Shown here one piece after another: positions 30,768-39,432 of a DNA stretch of 64,000 bases. Below the pieces are notes generated by a model that worked only from the letters and a program-made list of their open reading frames with translations, ran no database searches and was not told where the DNA came from. Within the stretch, counting starts at the first letter, position 1. Every line of letters starts with the position of its first letter. The stretch comes from Portunus trituberculatus (Eukaryota > Arthropoda > Malacostraca > Decapoda > Portunidae), in the NCBI RefSeq assembly GCF_017591435.1, contig NC_059300.1:20763256-20827255 (forward strand), read 5' to 3'. The position numbers and the translations under genes were made by a program.

Positions 30768-31100
30768 AACATCTACTTCACCGACCTGTTCCTGGGCGGC
30801 ACCTTCCTCACCTACGGCACGGAGGTCATCAACTTCCCTGACATGGACCCCGAGAAGCGCATCGATCCCATGACACGCATCTTCCCCAGAGTCACCAAGT
30901 GCACCTTCAGGAAGTTCGGCCCTTCGGGAACCATCGAGACCCACGACACCATGTGTGTGCTGGCGGTTAACATCATCAACGAGAAGATCTACATTTTCAT
31001 CTGGTTCTGGCTGGTCTCTCTCACCACCATCACCGCTGTCTGGCTCGTGTATCGCCTCCTCGTCATCGTCTCCTCCGATGTGCGCTTCAAGCTTCTGCAG
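30768..31100 (+). pseudogene. Captured innexin fragment: extracellular loop 2 and TM4
   Basis: 111 open codons with strong innexin identity: 'IYFTDLFLGGTFLTYGTEVI', 'DPMTRIFPRVTKCTFRKFGP', 'GTIETHDTMCVLAVNIINEK', 'IYIFIWFWLVSLTTITAVWL' and then 'VYRLLVIVSSDVRFKLLQ'. These cover the second extracellular loop, with two Cys of its conserved set, and the fourth membrane helix. Innexins form invertebrate gap junctions and need four helices, so the fragment cannot act as a channel. It is GC-rich with C or G at most third positions, unlike the AT-rich element around it. It follows the RT in the same frame and polarity, with no stop or frameshift inside. Confidence 0.93.
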
Positions 31101-31137
31101 GTTCTTCCTTTGCGAGGTGCTGTGTCTGGTGGTTGGG
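31099..31137 (+). pseudogene. Second innexin-like scrap, out of frame
   Basis: In the +1 frame relative to the main innexin insert the sequence reads 'RFFLCEVLCLVVG'. In innexins a similar F-x-L/I-C-E-x-L-N-L-x-N-V-V-G string lies just before the 'YFTDxFLGG' segment that opens the main insert. If this is real, the scrap comes from immediately upstream in the host transcript but now lies downstream. It is only 13 residues long, so chance similarity is possible. Confidence 0.45.
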
Positions 31138-31195
31138 GGTGGACAACATCATCGCCGACGCCTTATCAAGATCTCCCGTCTCACCTCCTTCATGA
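31136..31195 (+). pseudogene. Last motif of RNase H and pol stop codon
   Basis: Codons for 'GVDNIIADALSRSPVSPPS' and a TGA at 31193-31195. G-x-D-N-x-x-A-D-A-L-S-R is the standard end of Ty3/gypsy RNase H. Here it closes pol instead of leading to integrase, which confirms the unusual order. The rest of RNase H is missing, replaced by innexin. Confidence 0.9.
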
Positions 31196-31210
31196 GCCCA
31201 TTACGGAGGT

Positions 31211-31227
31211 CTTAGGGGGGGAGGAAA
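31211..31227 (+). promoter_or_regulatory. Polypurine tract
   Basis: CTTAGGGGGGGAGGAAA runs directly into the TGTTAC start of the 3' LTR. It is the expected plus-strand primer for reverse transcription and has an intact G/A run of 13 bases. Confidence 0.9.
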
Positions 31228-31888
31228 TGTTACGGCCCGCCCGTAACATGCATTACTACCATCACCTCCTCCGCTTGTTACCTCGTTCGCCACCTCTCCG
31301 CCTCCCCTTCCACGTCACCGTCTCGTGAACCTTCCACGCCACCGTCTCGTGAACCTTCCACGTCACCGTTTCATGAAGCCCGGCTACTGTCCCGAAGTTG
31401 GATTCACGCGGCCCCTTTCGACTCAACCGAAAGTGTTGAGCCAGCTCTTGGTTTTCTGGATTGGCAGTTGAGATCCAAGCCTCAACCAGTGAACACAACG
31501 CCTCTTGGTTCTGCCGTGGGATCAACCATCACCCAGCATTTCACCACTGCGACACCGCATAAGTATCACTTCCCCTCGTCCGTGTTTTCCACATTGCCTC
31601 TATATAGGATTAGGATTATTGTTAGGTATTAAGTTGGGTTCTTTATTGTTGTATTTATTACTGTGTTATATGTATATGTGTATGTCATTTTCCTGTGTTT
31701 CATGTTATATATCTGTGTTTCATGTTTCTTGTTATATATGTGTCAATTTCATTATGGGTTATTAAAGTAGCTTTTAAAGTGACCCCTTTTGCATTTCCTC
31801 ACCAGTTGAACCTGCAGTGTTTTTTTTATTGTTATTGTTCACCGGCTCTCCGATGCCAATCTTACCAGTTTAACCGGTGAACGTAACA
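31228..31888 (+). repeat. 3' LTR (661 bp)
   Basis: Same sequence as the 5' LTR apart from two extra C residues in C-runs. No substitution was seen by eye across about 660 bp. Both differences are homopolymer length changes, so true divergence may be zero. Confidence 0.97.
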
Positions 31889-33135
31889 CTCTGCTGCTGT
31901 CTCGCCTGAATCACCTCCTGTCGTGACTGCTGCTGCCGACGCTCGGATGATGATTCACTGGAGTCGGAGTTCCTTCCTGTGGCCGTATTCCTCCTCGTCT
32001 TTCGCTTAGGGTGGTGTTGCCTACCAGCAGAGCTGTTTTGCGTGGTGGCAGGGTATTCCCCTCTTGTTTGGGGCACACCTTGCTGTAGCGTTGATGCAGG
32101 GTATGGCGGGACAGGAGGTTCTGGGGTGTGTGGGAGTTGGGGTGGGTTGGGTAGAGGAGTTTGGGAGTTGGGAGGTAGTGTGTTGTTAGAGGAGGGGGTT
32201 GGGCGAGGTAGTGCAGCAATGTCGAGTGAGTTGGGAGGGGTAGGAGGAGTAGAGGATAAAGGAGGGTTTAGTTGGGCAGAGGAGGAGGATAGGAGAGGAA
32301 TAGAGGTTTTGGGCGGGGAGGAAGGTGTAGGTGGGGTGGGGAGGATAGCGAGTGGGATAGAGGTGTTGGGTGGGGAGGAATGTGTAGGTGGGGAGGGGAG
32401 GGTAGGGAGTAGGACAGAGGTGTTAGGCGTAGGCGGGTTGGGGATGGTAGAGAGAGGGACAGTGGTGTTGGGTGAGGAAGAGAGGGAGGATGTAAGGGAA
32501 GGAGAAGAGAAGGAATCACACTCCCCTGAGCCCCCAGTCACAGTCTCACCTGTTTCGCTCACAATTTTATGAGGACGAGCCGTGCACGCTATTGTCTGTT
32601 GCACCAGGCCCTCACTAGTGAGGGTGGCTAGGAGAGTGTTCACTATAGACACTGCCTCTACTAGCACTACCCGCTTGTCAGCAAGACCCGCCGTGACGGA
32701 TCTGTAGCAACTCAGCTGACTCTTTGATGAGGCGAGCTCCTTTCAAAGTTTCCTGGCGATTTTCACCAGTTCCTCCTTCTGTAGGTCTCCTAAGTCGTCC
32801 TGAGGCTCCTCTACACTTTGTTGCGAGGCAGAGTCCGTCTGGGTTTGGAGATTAGTAGTTGCCTGGTGATTTCTTGAGTAAGGAGTCACAGGGTCGCTGA
32901 TCCCCGCCAGGTCACGGAGTTGTGCGGTGTTGCCACAGGTGAACTCTGTTGCCTCGCCCAGACAATTCACGTGACAGATGTTTGGACACCCTTCCTTAGT
33001 GCATTCCTTCACTGGCTGTAGTGACTCTTTGCGGCCACATACTGCACACCAAACAGCTGGTCTATATCCACTAATACCACTGGGTCTTTCGATGCGATGT
33101 TCAAAACATTCGGACACCATACCTGGATGAGCCAT
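31889..33135 (-). pseudogene. AG-6 ORF1 with PHD-like zinc finger and Pro-rich repeats
   Basis: Starts 'MAHPGMVSECFEHRIERPSG' at 33135. Residues 25-70 form a PHD-like finger: 'WCAVCGRK', 'ECTKEGCPNICHVNC' and 'FTCG' supply a C-C-C-C-C-H-C-C order. An acidic or coiled segment follows ('DDLGDLQKEELVKIARKL'). A single in-frame TGA comes at about 32740, then about 230 residues of Pro-rich imperfect repeats ('TSIPLAILPTPPTPSSPP' type) and a Gln/Arg-rich end. Esterase and PHD domains are known in ORF1 of CR1-like LINEs. The CCHC part expected next is missing at the LTR-element junction. Confidence 0.75.
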
Positions 33136-33495
33136 TTGGTATGTGAGCCAGGAATGCTGGGAGAGAGAGGGAGGTGTCGTGGGGGGGTAAGGAGTACTGG
33201 GTGACAGTGGGGTGGAGGGTCGCGGTCAGGTCAAGCTAATCCCTTGTCAAGGTCACTCTGTGTGATACAGGCTTCCGCACTTCCACGTGCAGTTTCCTGT
33301 TTTCAAACTTCACTCACTGTTTTAACCACTATAGCACTGAATTCCTTCACTTAGTATATATCCTCGCACTGGTGTAGCACTCACGGACACTGCTAATCAC
33401 TTTTCGGAGGTGTGTTCCTCGAGTATCTCCCGAAAGGAGCAAAAACAATCAGAGCACTTCACAATGCGTCCATCCCCTACATCCCCTACCTACGA
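33136..33495 (-). other. AG-6 5' leader
   Basis: About 360 bp upstream of the AG-6 ORF1 start on the minus strand, up to a short (CT)n tract at 33496. I see no gene. The border between AG-6 and the oppositely oriented LINE-T lies at or next to that tract. Confidence 0.5.
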
Positions 33496-33520
33496 CTCTC
33501 TCTCTCTCTCTCTCTCTCTC
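33496..33520. repeat. Short (CT)n tract between AG-6 and LINE-T 5' ends
   Basis: About 12 CT units between two LINEs placed head to head. On the AG-6 sense strand it is (AG)n, as at the 3' end of AG-6. On the LINE-T sense strand it is (CT)n, as at the 3' end of LINE-T. Both elements therefore have the same repeat at both ends. Confidence 0.85.
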
Positions 33521-33530
33521 AAGTTATACC

Positions 33531-33911
33531 ATGTCTGCTGAAAACCTCCCACTTCAAACTATGCAGGCGCAACATGATATATCGTCGCACCGAACTAAAC
33601 CTTCCCTACAATTACCAACGAGGGAGTTTTTAAACTCACTTCAAAAGCCTGAACTACAAAAACGTTGCCGGGAACTTGGACTAACCAAGATATGGGTTAA
33701 GAAGGAGGATCTCATAGACATGATAATAGCCAACACACCAACCCCCAGCCAGAAGAATGACGAGATACCACCACCACTACCGCCACCAACATCACCACCA
33801 CCACCACCACGTCCACCTCATCCAGATGCCACTACCCCATGCCCCGCTCCTGAAGGGGCACACCTCCCCCACATCAACTCATGCCGCGCCCTCTTCAGCT
33901 ACCCCTCTTGA
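33531..33911 (+). pseudogene. LINE-T ORF1 N-terminus with SAP-like motif
   Basis: ATG in the context ACCATGTCTG. Residues 35-65 read 'FLNSLQKPELQKRCRELGLT' then 'KIWVKKEDLIDMII', matching the helix-turn-helix spacing of SAP (DNA-binding) motifs. A Pro-rich tract follows. The frame ends at 33911, while the rest of ORF1 is in another frame from 33757. The shift probably lies at 33840-33880 near C-runs. The SAP call rests on pattern only. Confidence 0.65.
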
Positions 33912-35502
33912 CGCGACCCCTGCGGTCTTACCTCACCCTGATGTCCCTCCAGCTTCACCTCTAAACACGGCTCCTCCAGCCTCACCCCACCGTGATACAA
34001 CTACAGCTCAACCTATGACTTCCCACAACTCTAGTCCTCAAGCAATCAGCCGTGACACTGAAGTAGTTTCTGGCCACAAAGCTGTAATAGATGTTCACAA
34101 ACTGGCCCTCGACATTGAGAATATAAAATCAAAATTAAGTACCAAGGACTTGGAGATCGAGCTACTAAATGAGGAAGTAAAAATAGCATATGGGACTATC
34201 GAGACACTCCAGCAACGCATCAACGATATGGAACAGAGGTTCAACTCTAACAACAGGAAGCAGCCCCAAGTAACGAACAGCGATCCTTCCCCTCATCACT
34301 GTCTGCTCCTGGGGGACACTAACTTACGCAGAGTTCTACAGAGAGACCTGAGCGACACCTGCTCTGTAAGGACCATTGACGGCGCAAATGTTGACCTGCT
34401 TAGAAGCTGGATCGCTGAAAAGCTTAACAGACCTCCTACCGAGTGTGTGATTTATTGCGGTGTCAACGACATTCTCGAGAAGGTACCAAGTGAAAATATT
34501 TTAGACAACCTGGGTTCGTTGTTAAGTGACTTAAAAGTGAAAAACTGCAATATGAAGATATACGTATGTCAGGTAGTTCCCCCCGCAGTGTTACCAGAAT
34601 TTAAAGCCCAAATTGTAGCCTACAATGAACATTTGCTCAAATGGGGTGAATCGAACGGCATTAAAGTGATCGAAACTCCAGCACATTTCAGGCTCGGTAC
34701 CGGGGATCTAGATGACATGTGTTTTGAAGGTGACGACAATAGTCCAGTGTTAAACAGATTAGGTGTCATTAGATTGCTAGATACAATTAAAGCACAGTGT
34801 CCTGAATTCCAGTTATGTAGCAACTGGAATACAATCAAGAAAGCTCCGAGTAACGAACACTTTTATAAAACTAATACGGGTTCACAACCCCCGTCCCCTA
34901 GCCAGACAAACCCCCACACAATACGGCATCCCCCACCGTACAGGCCGACCTCCGGTGCTGCTCCACGCTTCCCTACCGTCCTCGCTTCTCGTGGTGCCCC
35001 GCCGCCTCACCGCCCTGACAGCTCGGAGCATCATACTACTGCTACATGGCCACGCACTGACGCCTCGTGGGCCCATGTCGCACGCAGGGGTCTCTACTCA
35101 ACAGGCTCGGAGCACCATATTTCTGCTACAAGGCCACGCACTGACTCCTCGTGGGCCCATGTCGCACGCAGGGGTCTCTACTCACCAGGCTCGAGCACCA
35201 TACTTCTGCTCATGTCGCACGCAGAGGTTACTACTCACCTGGCGAGGACCCGACCAACCAGCTACCACAACACTCCCACTATAGAACACCTCGCTCACCA
35301 TACCAACGTGGGTGTTATAACTGTGGTGAATATAACCATCATCAGGAAAAATGTCGATTTGATCATCGGTTGCGGTGTGCAATATGTTACCAACTTGGAC
35401 ATAAGGAAAAACTATGTAAATATTATGGTCAATAGGGGGTTGGCGAAGAAGACACTGCCGCATTTTTCACTAATGGTTATAAAAGGGATAAGGTTAAGGT
35501 AG
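33757..35502 (+). CDS. LINE-T ORF1: coiled coil and SGNH-type esterase domain
   Basis: The true coding part begins about 33850. It has a Pro/Thr-rich stretch, a coiled coil ('LALDIENIKSKLSTKDLEIE' onward, about residues 110-165) and an SGNH/GDSL-like domain (about residues 180-345): 'HHCLLLGDTNLRRVL' (block I, Thr where Ser is usual), 'CVIYCGVNDILEKVP' (G-x-N-D), 'VCQVVPPAVLPEF', and 'SPVLNRLGVIRLLDTIK' with Asn-Arg where Asp-x-His is usual. The usual catalytic Ser and His are thus not seen. Esterase domains are known in CR1-type ORF1. Three 81-bp repeats follow from 35023. Confidence 0.75.
   Translation: MTRYHHHYRHQHHHHHHHVHLIQMPLPHAPLLKGHTSPTSTHAAPSSATPLDATPAVLPHPDVPPASPLNTAPPASPHRDTTTAQPMTSHNSSPQAISRDTEVVSGHKAVIDVHKLALDIENIKSKLSTKDLEIELLNEEVKIAYGTIETLQQRINDMEQRFNSNNRKQPQVTNSDPSPHHCLLLGDTNLRRVLQRDLSDTCSVRTIDGANVDLLRSWIAEKLNRPPTECVIYCGVNDILEKVPSENILDNLGSLLSDLKVKNCNMKIYVCQVVPPAVLPEFKAQIVAYNEHLLKWGESNGIKVIETPAHFRLGTGDLDDMCFEGDDNSPVLNRLGVIRLLDTIKAQCPEFQLCSNWNTIKKAPSNEHFYKTNTGSQPPSPSQTNPHTIRHPPPYRPTSGAAPRFPTVLASRGAPPPHRPDSSEHHTTATWPRTDASWAHVARRGLYSTGSEHHISATRPRTDSSWAHVARRGLYSPGSSTILLLMSHAEVTTHLARTRPTSYHNTPTIEHLAHHTNVGVITVVNITIIRKNVDLIIGCGVQYVTNLDIRKNYVNIMVNRGLAKKTLPHFSLMVIKGIRLR
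35023..35240 (+). repeat. 81-bp tandem repeats inside LINE-T ORF1
   Basis: Units start at 35023, 35104 and 35185, encoding 'SEHH..AT.PRTD.SWAHVA' and 'RRGLYS.G'. The third is shortened and has lost one G (GCTCGAGC for GCTCGGAGC near 35189). This moves the CCHC part out of the ORF1 frame. Confidence 0.85.
35280..35435 (+). pseudogene. LINE-T ORF1 C-terminus with two CCHC knuckles
   Basis: In the frame of 35151-35435 the sequence encodes 'CYNCGEYNHHQEKC' and 'CAICYQLGHKEKLC', both C-x2-C-x4-H-x4-C, 12 residues apart. The protein then ends 'KYYGQ' and a stop. It is the RNA-binding end of ORF1, displaced by the one-base loss in the third 81-bp repeat. Confidence 0.85.
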
Positions 35503-36165
35503 ATCACATTAATGCACAAAGTTTATTAGCCAGCAAGGAAGAAGTGAATCTACTCATTAACGACAGAGAGACAGACATATTATGTATCAGTGAAACTTGG
35601 TTAAGTCCTGAAATTCGTGACGAACATATTGCTATTCCAAATTATGTTTCATATCGGTGTGATGCAGGAAGAGGAGGCGGTGTATGTATATATGTCAGAG
35701 ATGTATTTAAGGTTACGCCTGTAAAGTTAACATTGAAAGGCCGAAAGGTGTGGAAGACGTTTGGTTGGCGGTACAGAGTAACAAGTTACCCACTGTGATA
35801 ATCGGTTGCCTTTATCGCCATCCTAAATCTGTTTCCGACACATTTAATTACATTGAAGATGTTTTAGATTTTATTAATTTTAAGAATAAGCCATTTTTCT
35901 TTTAGGTGATTTTAATGATGATCTTTTATCAAGTAAAAGCAAACTCAAACAAATTCTTTTAAATGCAAAGCTAGTCTCTTTAATCTCTAAGCCAACCAGG
36001 ATCACAGTCACCTCTGCAACACTGCTAGACACTATAATTACCAATCAACCGGACATAGTACTGGATTCTGATACAGTCCCCAGTCCTGTAGCTGATCATG
36101 AATTAATCTCAGTAATTGTAAACCTGAAGAAGCCTAAGCGCCTGCCTATAATCAAAACGTTCCGT
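35467..36165 (+). pseudogene. LINE-T AP-type endonuclease with two frame breaks
   Basis: Blocks in order: 'VDHINAQSLLASKEEVNLLI' (Asn), 'ETDILCISETWLSPEI' (Glu), 'GRGGGVCIYVRD', then a shift near 35740, 'VIIGCLYRHPKSVSDTF', a shift in a T-run near 35905, 'LGDFNDDLL', 'NQPDIVLDSD' and 'PVADHELISV' (A-D-H at the S-D-H place). The catalytic residues all remain. The ORF1 stop and the start of this frame are within 35 bp, suggesting reinitiation. Confidence 0.82.
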
Positions 36166-36168
36166 GAA

Positions 36169-38298
36169 TTGAGATTTTACACACCGGATGTCTTGTGTGG
36201 CCACTTGCTACAAGATATGCCTTCCTTGAACAGTATTTTCAGAACAGACAATGTTGACACGCAAGTCAATATTTTTACAGCTATTTTTAACAAATGTCTA
36301 AATATCTGTGCACCTCTTGTTACAAAAATGGTTAAAAGACCATTCGCACCCTGGATGGATGATGATTTACGGTCTCTTATTCATGAGAAAAATAAAATAC
36401 ATTTGTCCTTGAAACATGATCGTAACAATCTCGAAATTCGTGGTGAATATAAAGAATTGAAGAAACTGGTACGAAGTTCACTTCATAAAACTAAGTCTGA
36501 ATACTATAATAAAGAACTTGGAAACAACAGAGGTAATACTGCTGCAATGTGGAAAATTATAAAGGAATTAGCCCCAGTCTCCAAAAGTAAGGGTCCTGTA
36601 GCTATGAGGGAGGATAAAGAAGAGTTAACGTCTATGGCCAACAATTTTAACAGTTTTTTTGCAAATGTTGGGAAAATAACTTTCAATGAATGTCAAAGGA
36701 ATGTTCCAAGAAATTCTGATTATAGTATTCCTACTTCCGATACCAGTACGTACCCCCCTGTCTTTCGACCTCAGCCTGTAGATAGTGACACGATTATCTT
36801 AATCATTAAACATATGAGAAATAGTGACTCGCACGGCTGTGATGGCATATCTTTGCGGTTTTTGAGAGATTCTCTGACAGTTCTCATACCTTACCTAACC
36901 TGTATCATAAATACCTCTATTGTAACAGGAACCTTTCCGTTACTCTGGAAGCAAGCAATAGTGGTTCCAGTCTATAAGTCAGGTGATGCAAATGAGCCCC
37001 AAAACTACCGACCTATATCTATCTTACCCGTTATATCTAAAATTTTAGAAAAGGTTATTGCATCTCAGCTAACTAAACATCTCGAAACCAATAATTTATT
37101 AAGTAAATCTCAACATGGGTTTCGAAGCCATCTATCGACTGAAACGGCGCTCATGACAGTTGCTAATAAACTGTTCGACAATATTGACAAACGTAAAATA
37201 TCTCTTGTCACTTTATGCGACCTGTCTAAAGCTTTCGATAGTGTCAGCTACAAAATTCTAATAGATAAACTGCATAAGTTGAAAATTGACAATTTTTGGT
37301 TTGATAGTTATTTAAACAAAAGATCACAGTGTGTACGAATGGGAAAGACTCTCTCTGATAAATTAGAAATTACATACGGTGTCCCTCAGGGATCTGTGCT
37401 GGGCCCAATCTTGTTTTTAATATATGTTAACGACTTAACACATTTTATTTCTGACTGTCTAGTAGTACAATATGCTGATGACACCCAGTTTATTCACACT
37501 GGTAGTATTGACAATATTGATGACCTAATGTACCGAAGTGCTACTACCTTTAAAATTGCTAAAGATTATTTTAACGTAAATGGCCTATTGCTTAATACTA
37601 AGAAAACGCAGTGCATGTTTGTAGGCAGCAGAACATATATTTCAAAGATACCTCCAAACACTTTTTTAAAGGTCGATGGAAGTAAGATAGCCCCTAAAGA
37701 TATGATAAATAATCTTGGAGTAAATTTTGACAAGTACTTGACGTTTGATAAACATATAAATAACATTACCAGAAAGAGCTTCGGTACGTTAGTCTATCTA
37801 AATAGGATTAAAGACTACCTGAGTTCTGATGCAAGAACAATTGCTATAAACTCTCTTGTATTAAGCTCAGTGAATTATGGTATGAAAATATGGGGATCTA
37901 CTAACGCAACTCAGCTACAACGAGTACAGAAAGTACAAAACTTTGCTGCTAAAGTTGCACTGAATGGAGGGACTAGGCGTGACCACGTCACTCCTTTCCT
38001 GAAAAAGCTTGGATGGCTAAGAATTGAATATAAATATAAATATGAATTATGTGTAATGACTTATAACATTTTGAATGAGAGAATTCCGCACCATATTCTT
38101 CCCCTACCAAAACTCAGTGATCTACGGCTTCTTCCTACCAGACAACAGAATCAACTGTATATCCCTCACACTAACACACACACTGGGGCTCGCTCAGCAC
38201 TGGTGGCCGCGCCACGCCTGTGGAATAGCCTTCCCGCTTGTCTCAGGAATGCCGCCACCGCTTCTTCTTTTAAACGACAGTTGCTACGCCACTTTTAG
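36169..38298 (+). CDS. LINE-T reverse transcriptase, intact 709-codon frame
   Basis: The longest credible coding frame in the window. It carries 'MRNSDSHGCDGISLRFL', 'NYRPISILPVISKILEKVIA', 'SQHGFRSHLSTETALMTV', 'LVTLCDLSKAFDSVSYKILI' (first Asp), 'YGVPQGSVLGPILFLIYVND', 'VVQYADDTQFIHT' (YADD), 'GLLLNTKKTQCMFVGS' and 'NNLGVNFDKYLTFDKHI'. The C-terminal tail is 'RVQKVQNFAAKVALNGGTRR' to 'LRNAATASSFKRQLLRHF' and a stop. The first Met is arbitrary: the endonuclease precedes in the same ORF2 after its shift. It resembles L2/CR1-group enzymes. No stop or frameshift suggests a young copy. Confidence 0.92.
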   Translation: MRFYTPDVLCGHLLQDMPSLNSIFRTDNVDTQVNIFTAIFNKCLNICAPLVTKMVKRPFAPWMDDDLRSLIHEKNKIHLSLKHDRNNLEIRGEYKELKKLVRSSLHKTKSEYYNKELGNNRGNTAAMWKIIKELAPVSKSKGPVAMREDKEELTSMANNFNSFFANVGKITFNECQRNVPRNSDYSIPTSDTSTYPPVFRPQPVDSDTIILIIKHMRNSDSHGCDGISLRFLRDSLTVLIPYLTCIINTSIVTGTFPLLWKQAIVVPVYKSGDANEPQNYRPISILPVISKILEKVIASQLTKHLETNNLLSKSQHGFRSHLSTETALMTVANKLFDNIDKRKISLVTLCDLSKAFDSVSYKILIDKLHKLKIDNFWFDSYLNKRSQCVRMGKTLSDKLEITYGVPQGSVLGPILFLIYVNDLTHFISDCLVVQYADDTQFIHTGSIDNIDDLMYRSATTFKIAKDYFNVNGLLLNTKKTQCMFVGSRTYISKIPPNTFLKVDGSKIAPKDMINNLGVNFDKYLTFDKHINNITRKSFGTLVYLNRIKDYLSSDARTIAINSLVLSSVNYGMKIWGSTNATQLQRVQKVQNFAAKVALNGGTRRDHVTPFLKKLGWLRIEYKYKYELCVMTYNILNERIPHHILPLPKLSDLRLLPTRQQNQLYIPHTNTHTGARSALVAAPRLWNSLPACLRNAATASSFKRQLLRHF

Positions 38299-39100
<802 letters not shown>

Positions 39101-39432
39101 TTTTTATTTAAACTTAATGCACATACCATACATATTTTACGTATGTTTACAGTTGGAGCTGAGTTCGTGAGCTAAGAGCGTGCACTGGCATGTGACGCTC
39201 ATTCTAAAGCTGCTCCCGGGGACGGCATTGTGAGCGAGGGTGTTATAAAACTGTCACTGTCAGTTGCGCACCTCACTCGCCACTGATCAGCACTGTCATG
39301 TCAGGCACACGCACATCCCACGTCACTGTGTTTCACTGTCACTGTCAGGCATACTATTTTCCTCCACTGTCACTGTCAGGTGGAATTGCAGGCTGGTTGA
39401 CACTGCCATTTTATCACCTGTCACTGTCACTA

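Larger units (their letters stand above)
25952..31888 (+). mobile_element. Gmr1-like LTR retrotransposon carrying an innexin fragment
   Basis: 5937 bp with two LTRs that begin TGTTAC and end GTAACA. The internal order on the plus strand is primer site, gag with SCAN-like domain and CCHC knuckle, protease, integrase, RT remnant, innexin insert, RNase H end, polypurine tract. Integrase before RT is the arrangement of Gmr1-like elements in the Ty3/gypsy group. The RT has two large deletions and most frames carry single-base shifts, so it is non-autonomous. It sits inside LINE AG-6 in opposite orientation. The flanks (left ...TTTATG, right CTCTGC...) show no target-site duplication. Confidence 0.92.

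Noticed and set aside
30663..30944. Minus-strand 93-codon frame opposite the innexin fragment
   Set aside because: It is a shadow of the GC-rich innexin codons, with no independent motif.
26611..31227. An envelope gene that would make the LTR element an endogenous retrovirus
   Set aside because: After the RNase H end there are only 16 bases between pol's downstream non-coding end and the 3' LTR once the polypurine tract is counted. There is no room for env, and the membrane helix in the insert belongs to innexin.
30690..31328. A functional innexin gene on the plus strand
   Set aside because: Only loop 2 to TM4 is present. The frame begins in RT and ends in the LTR, and TM1-TM3 and a start codon are missing, so it is a captured fragment.
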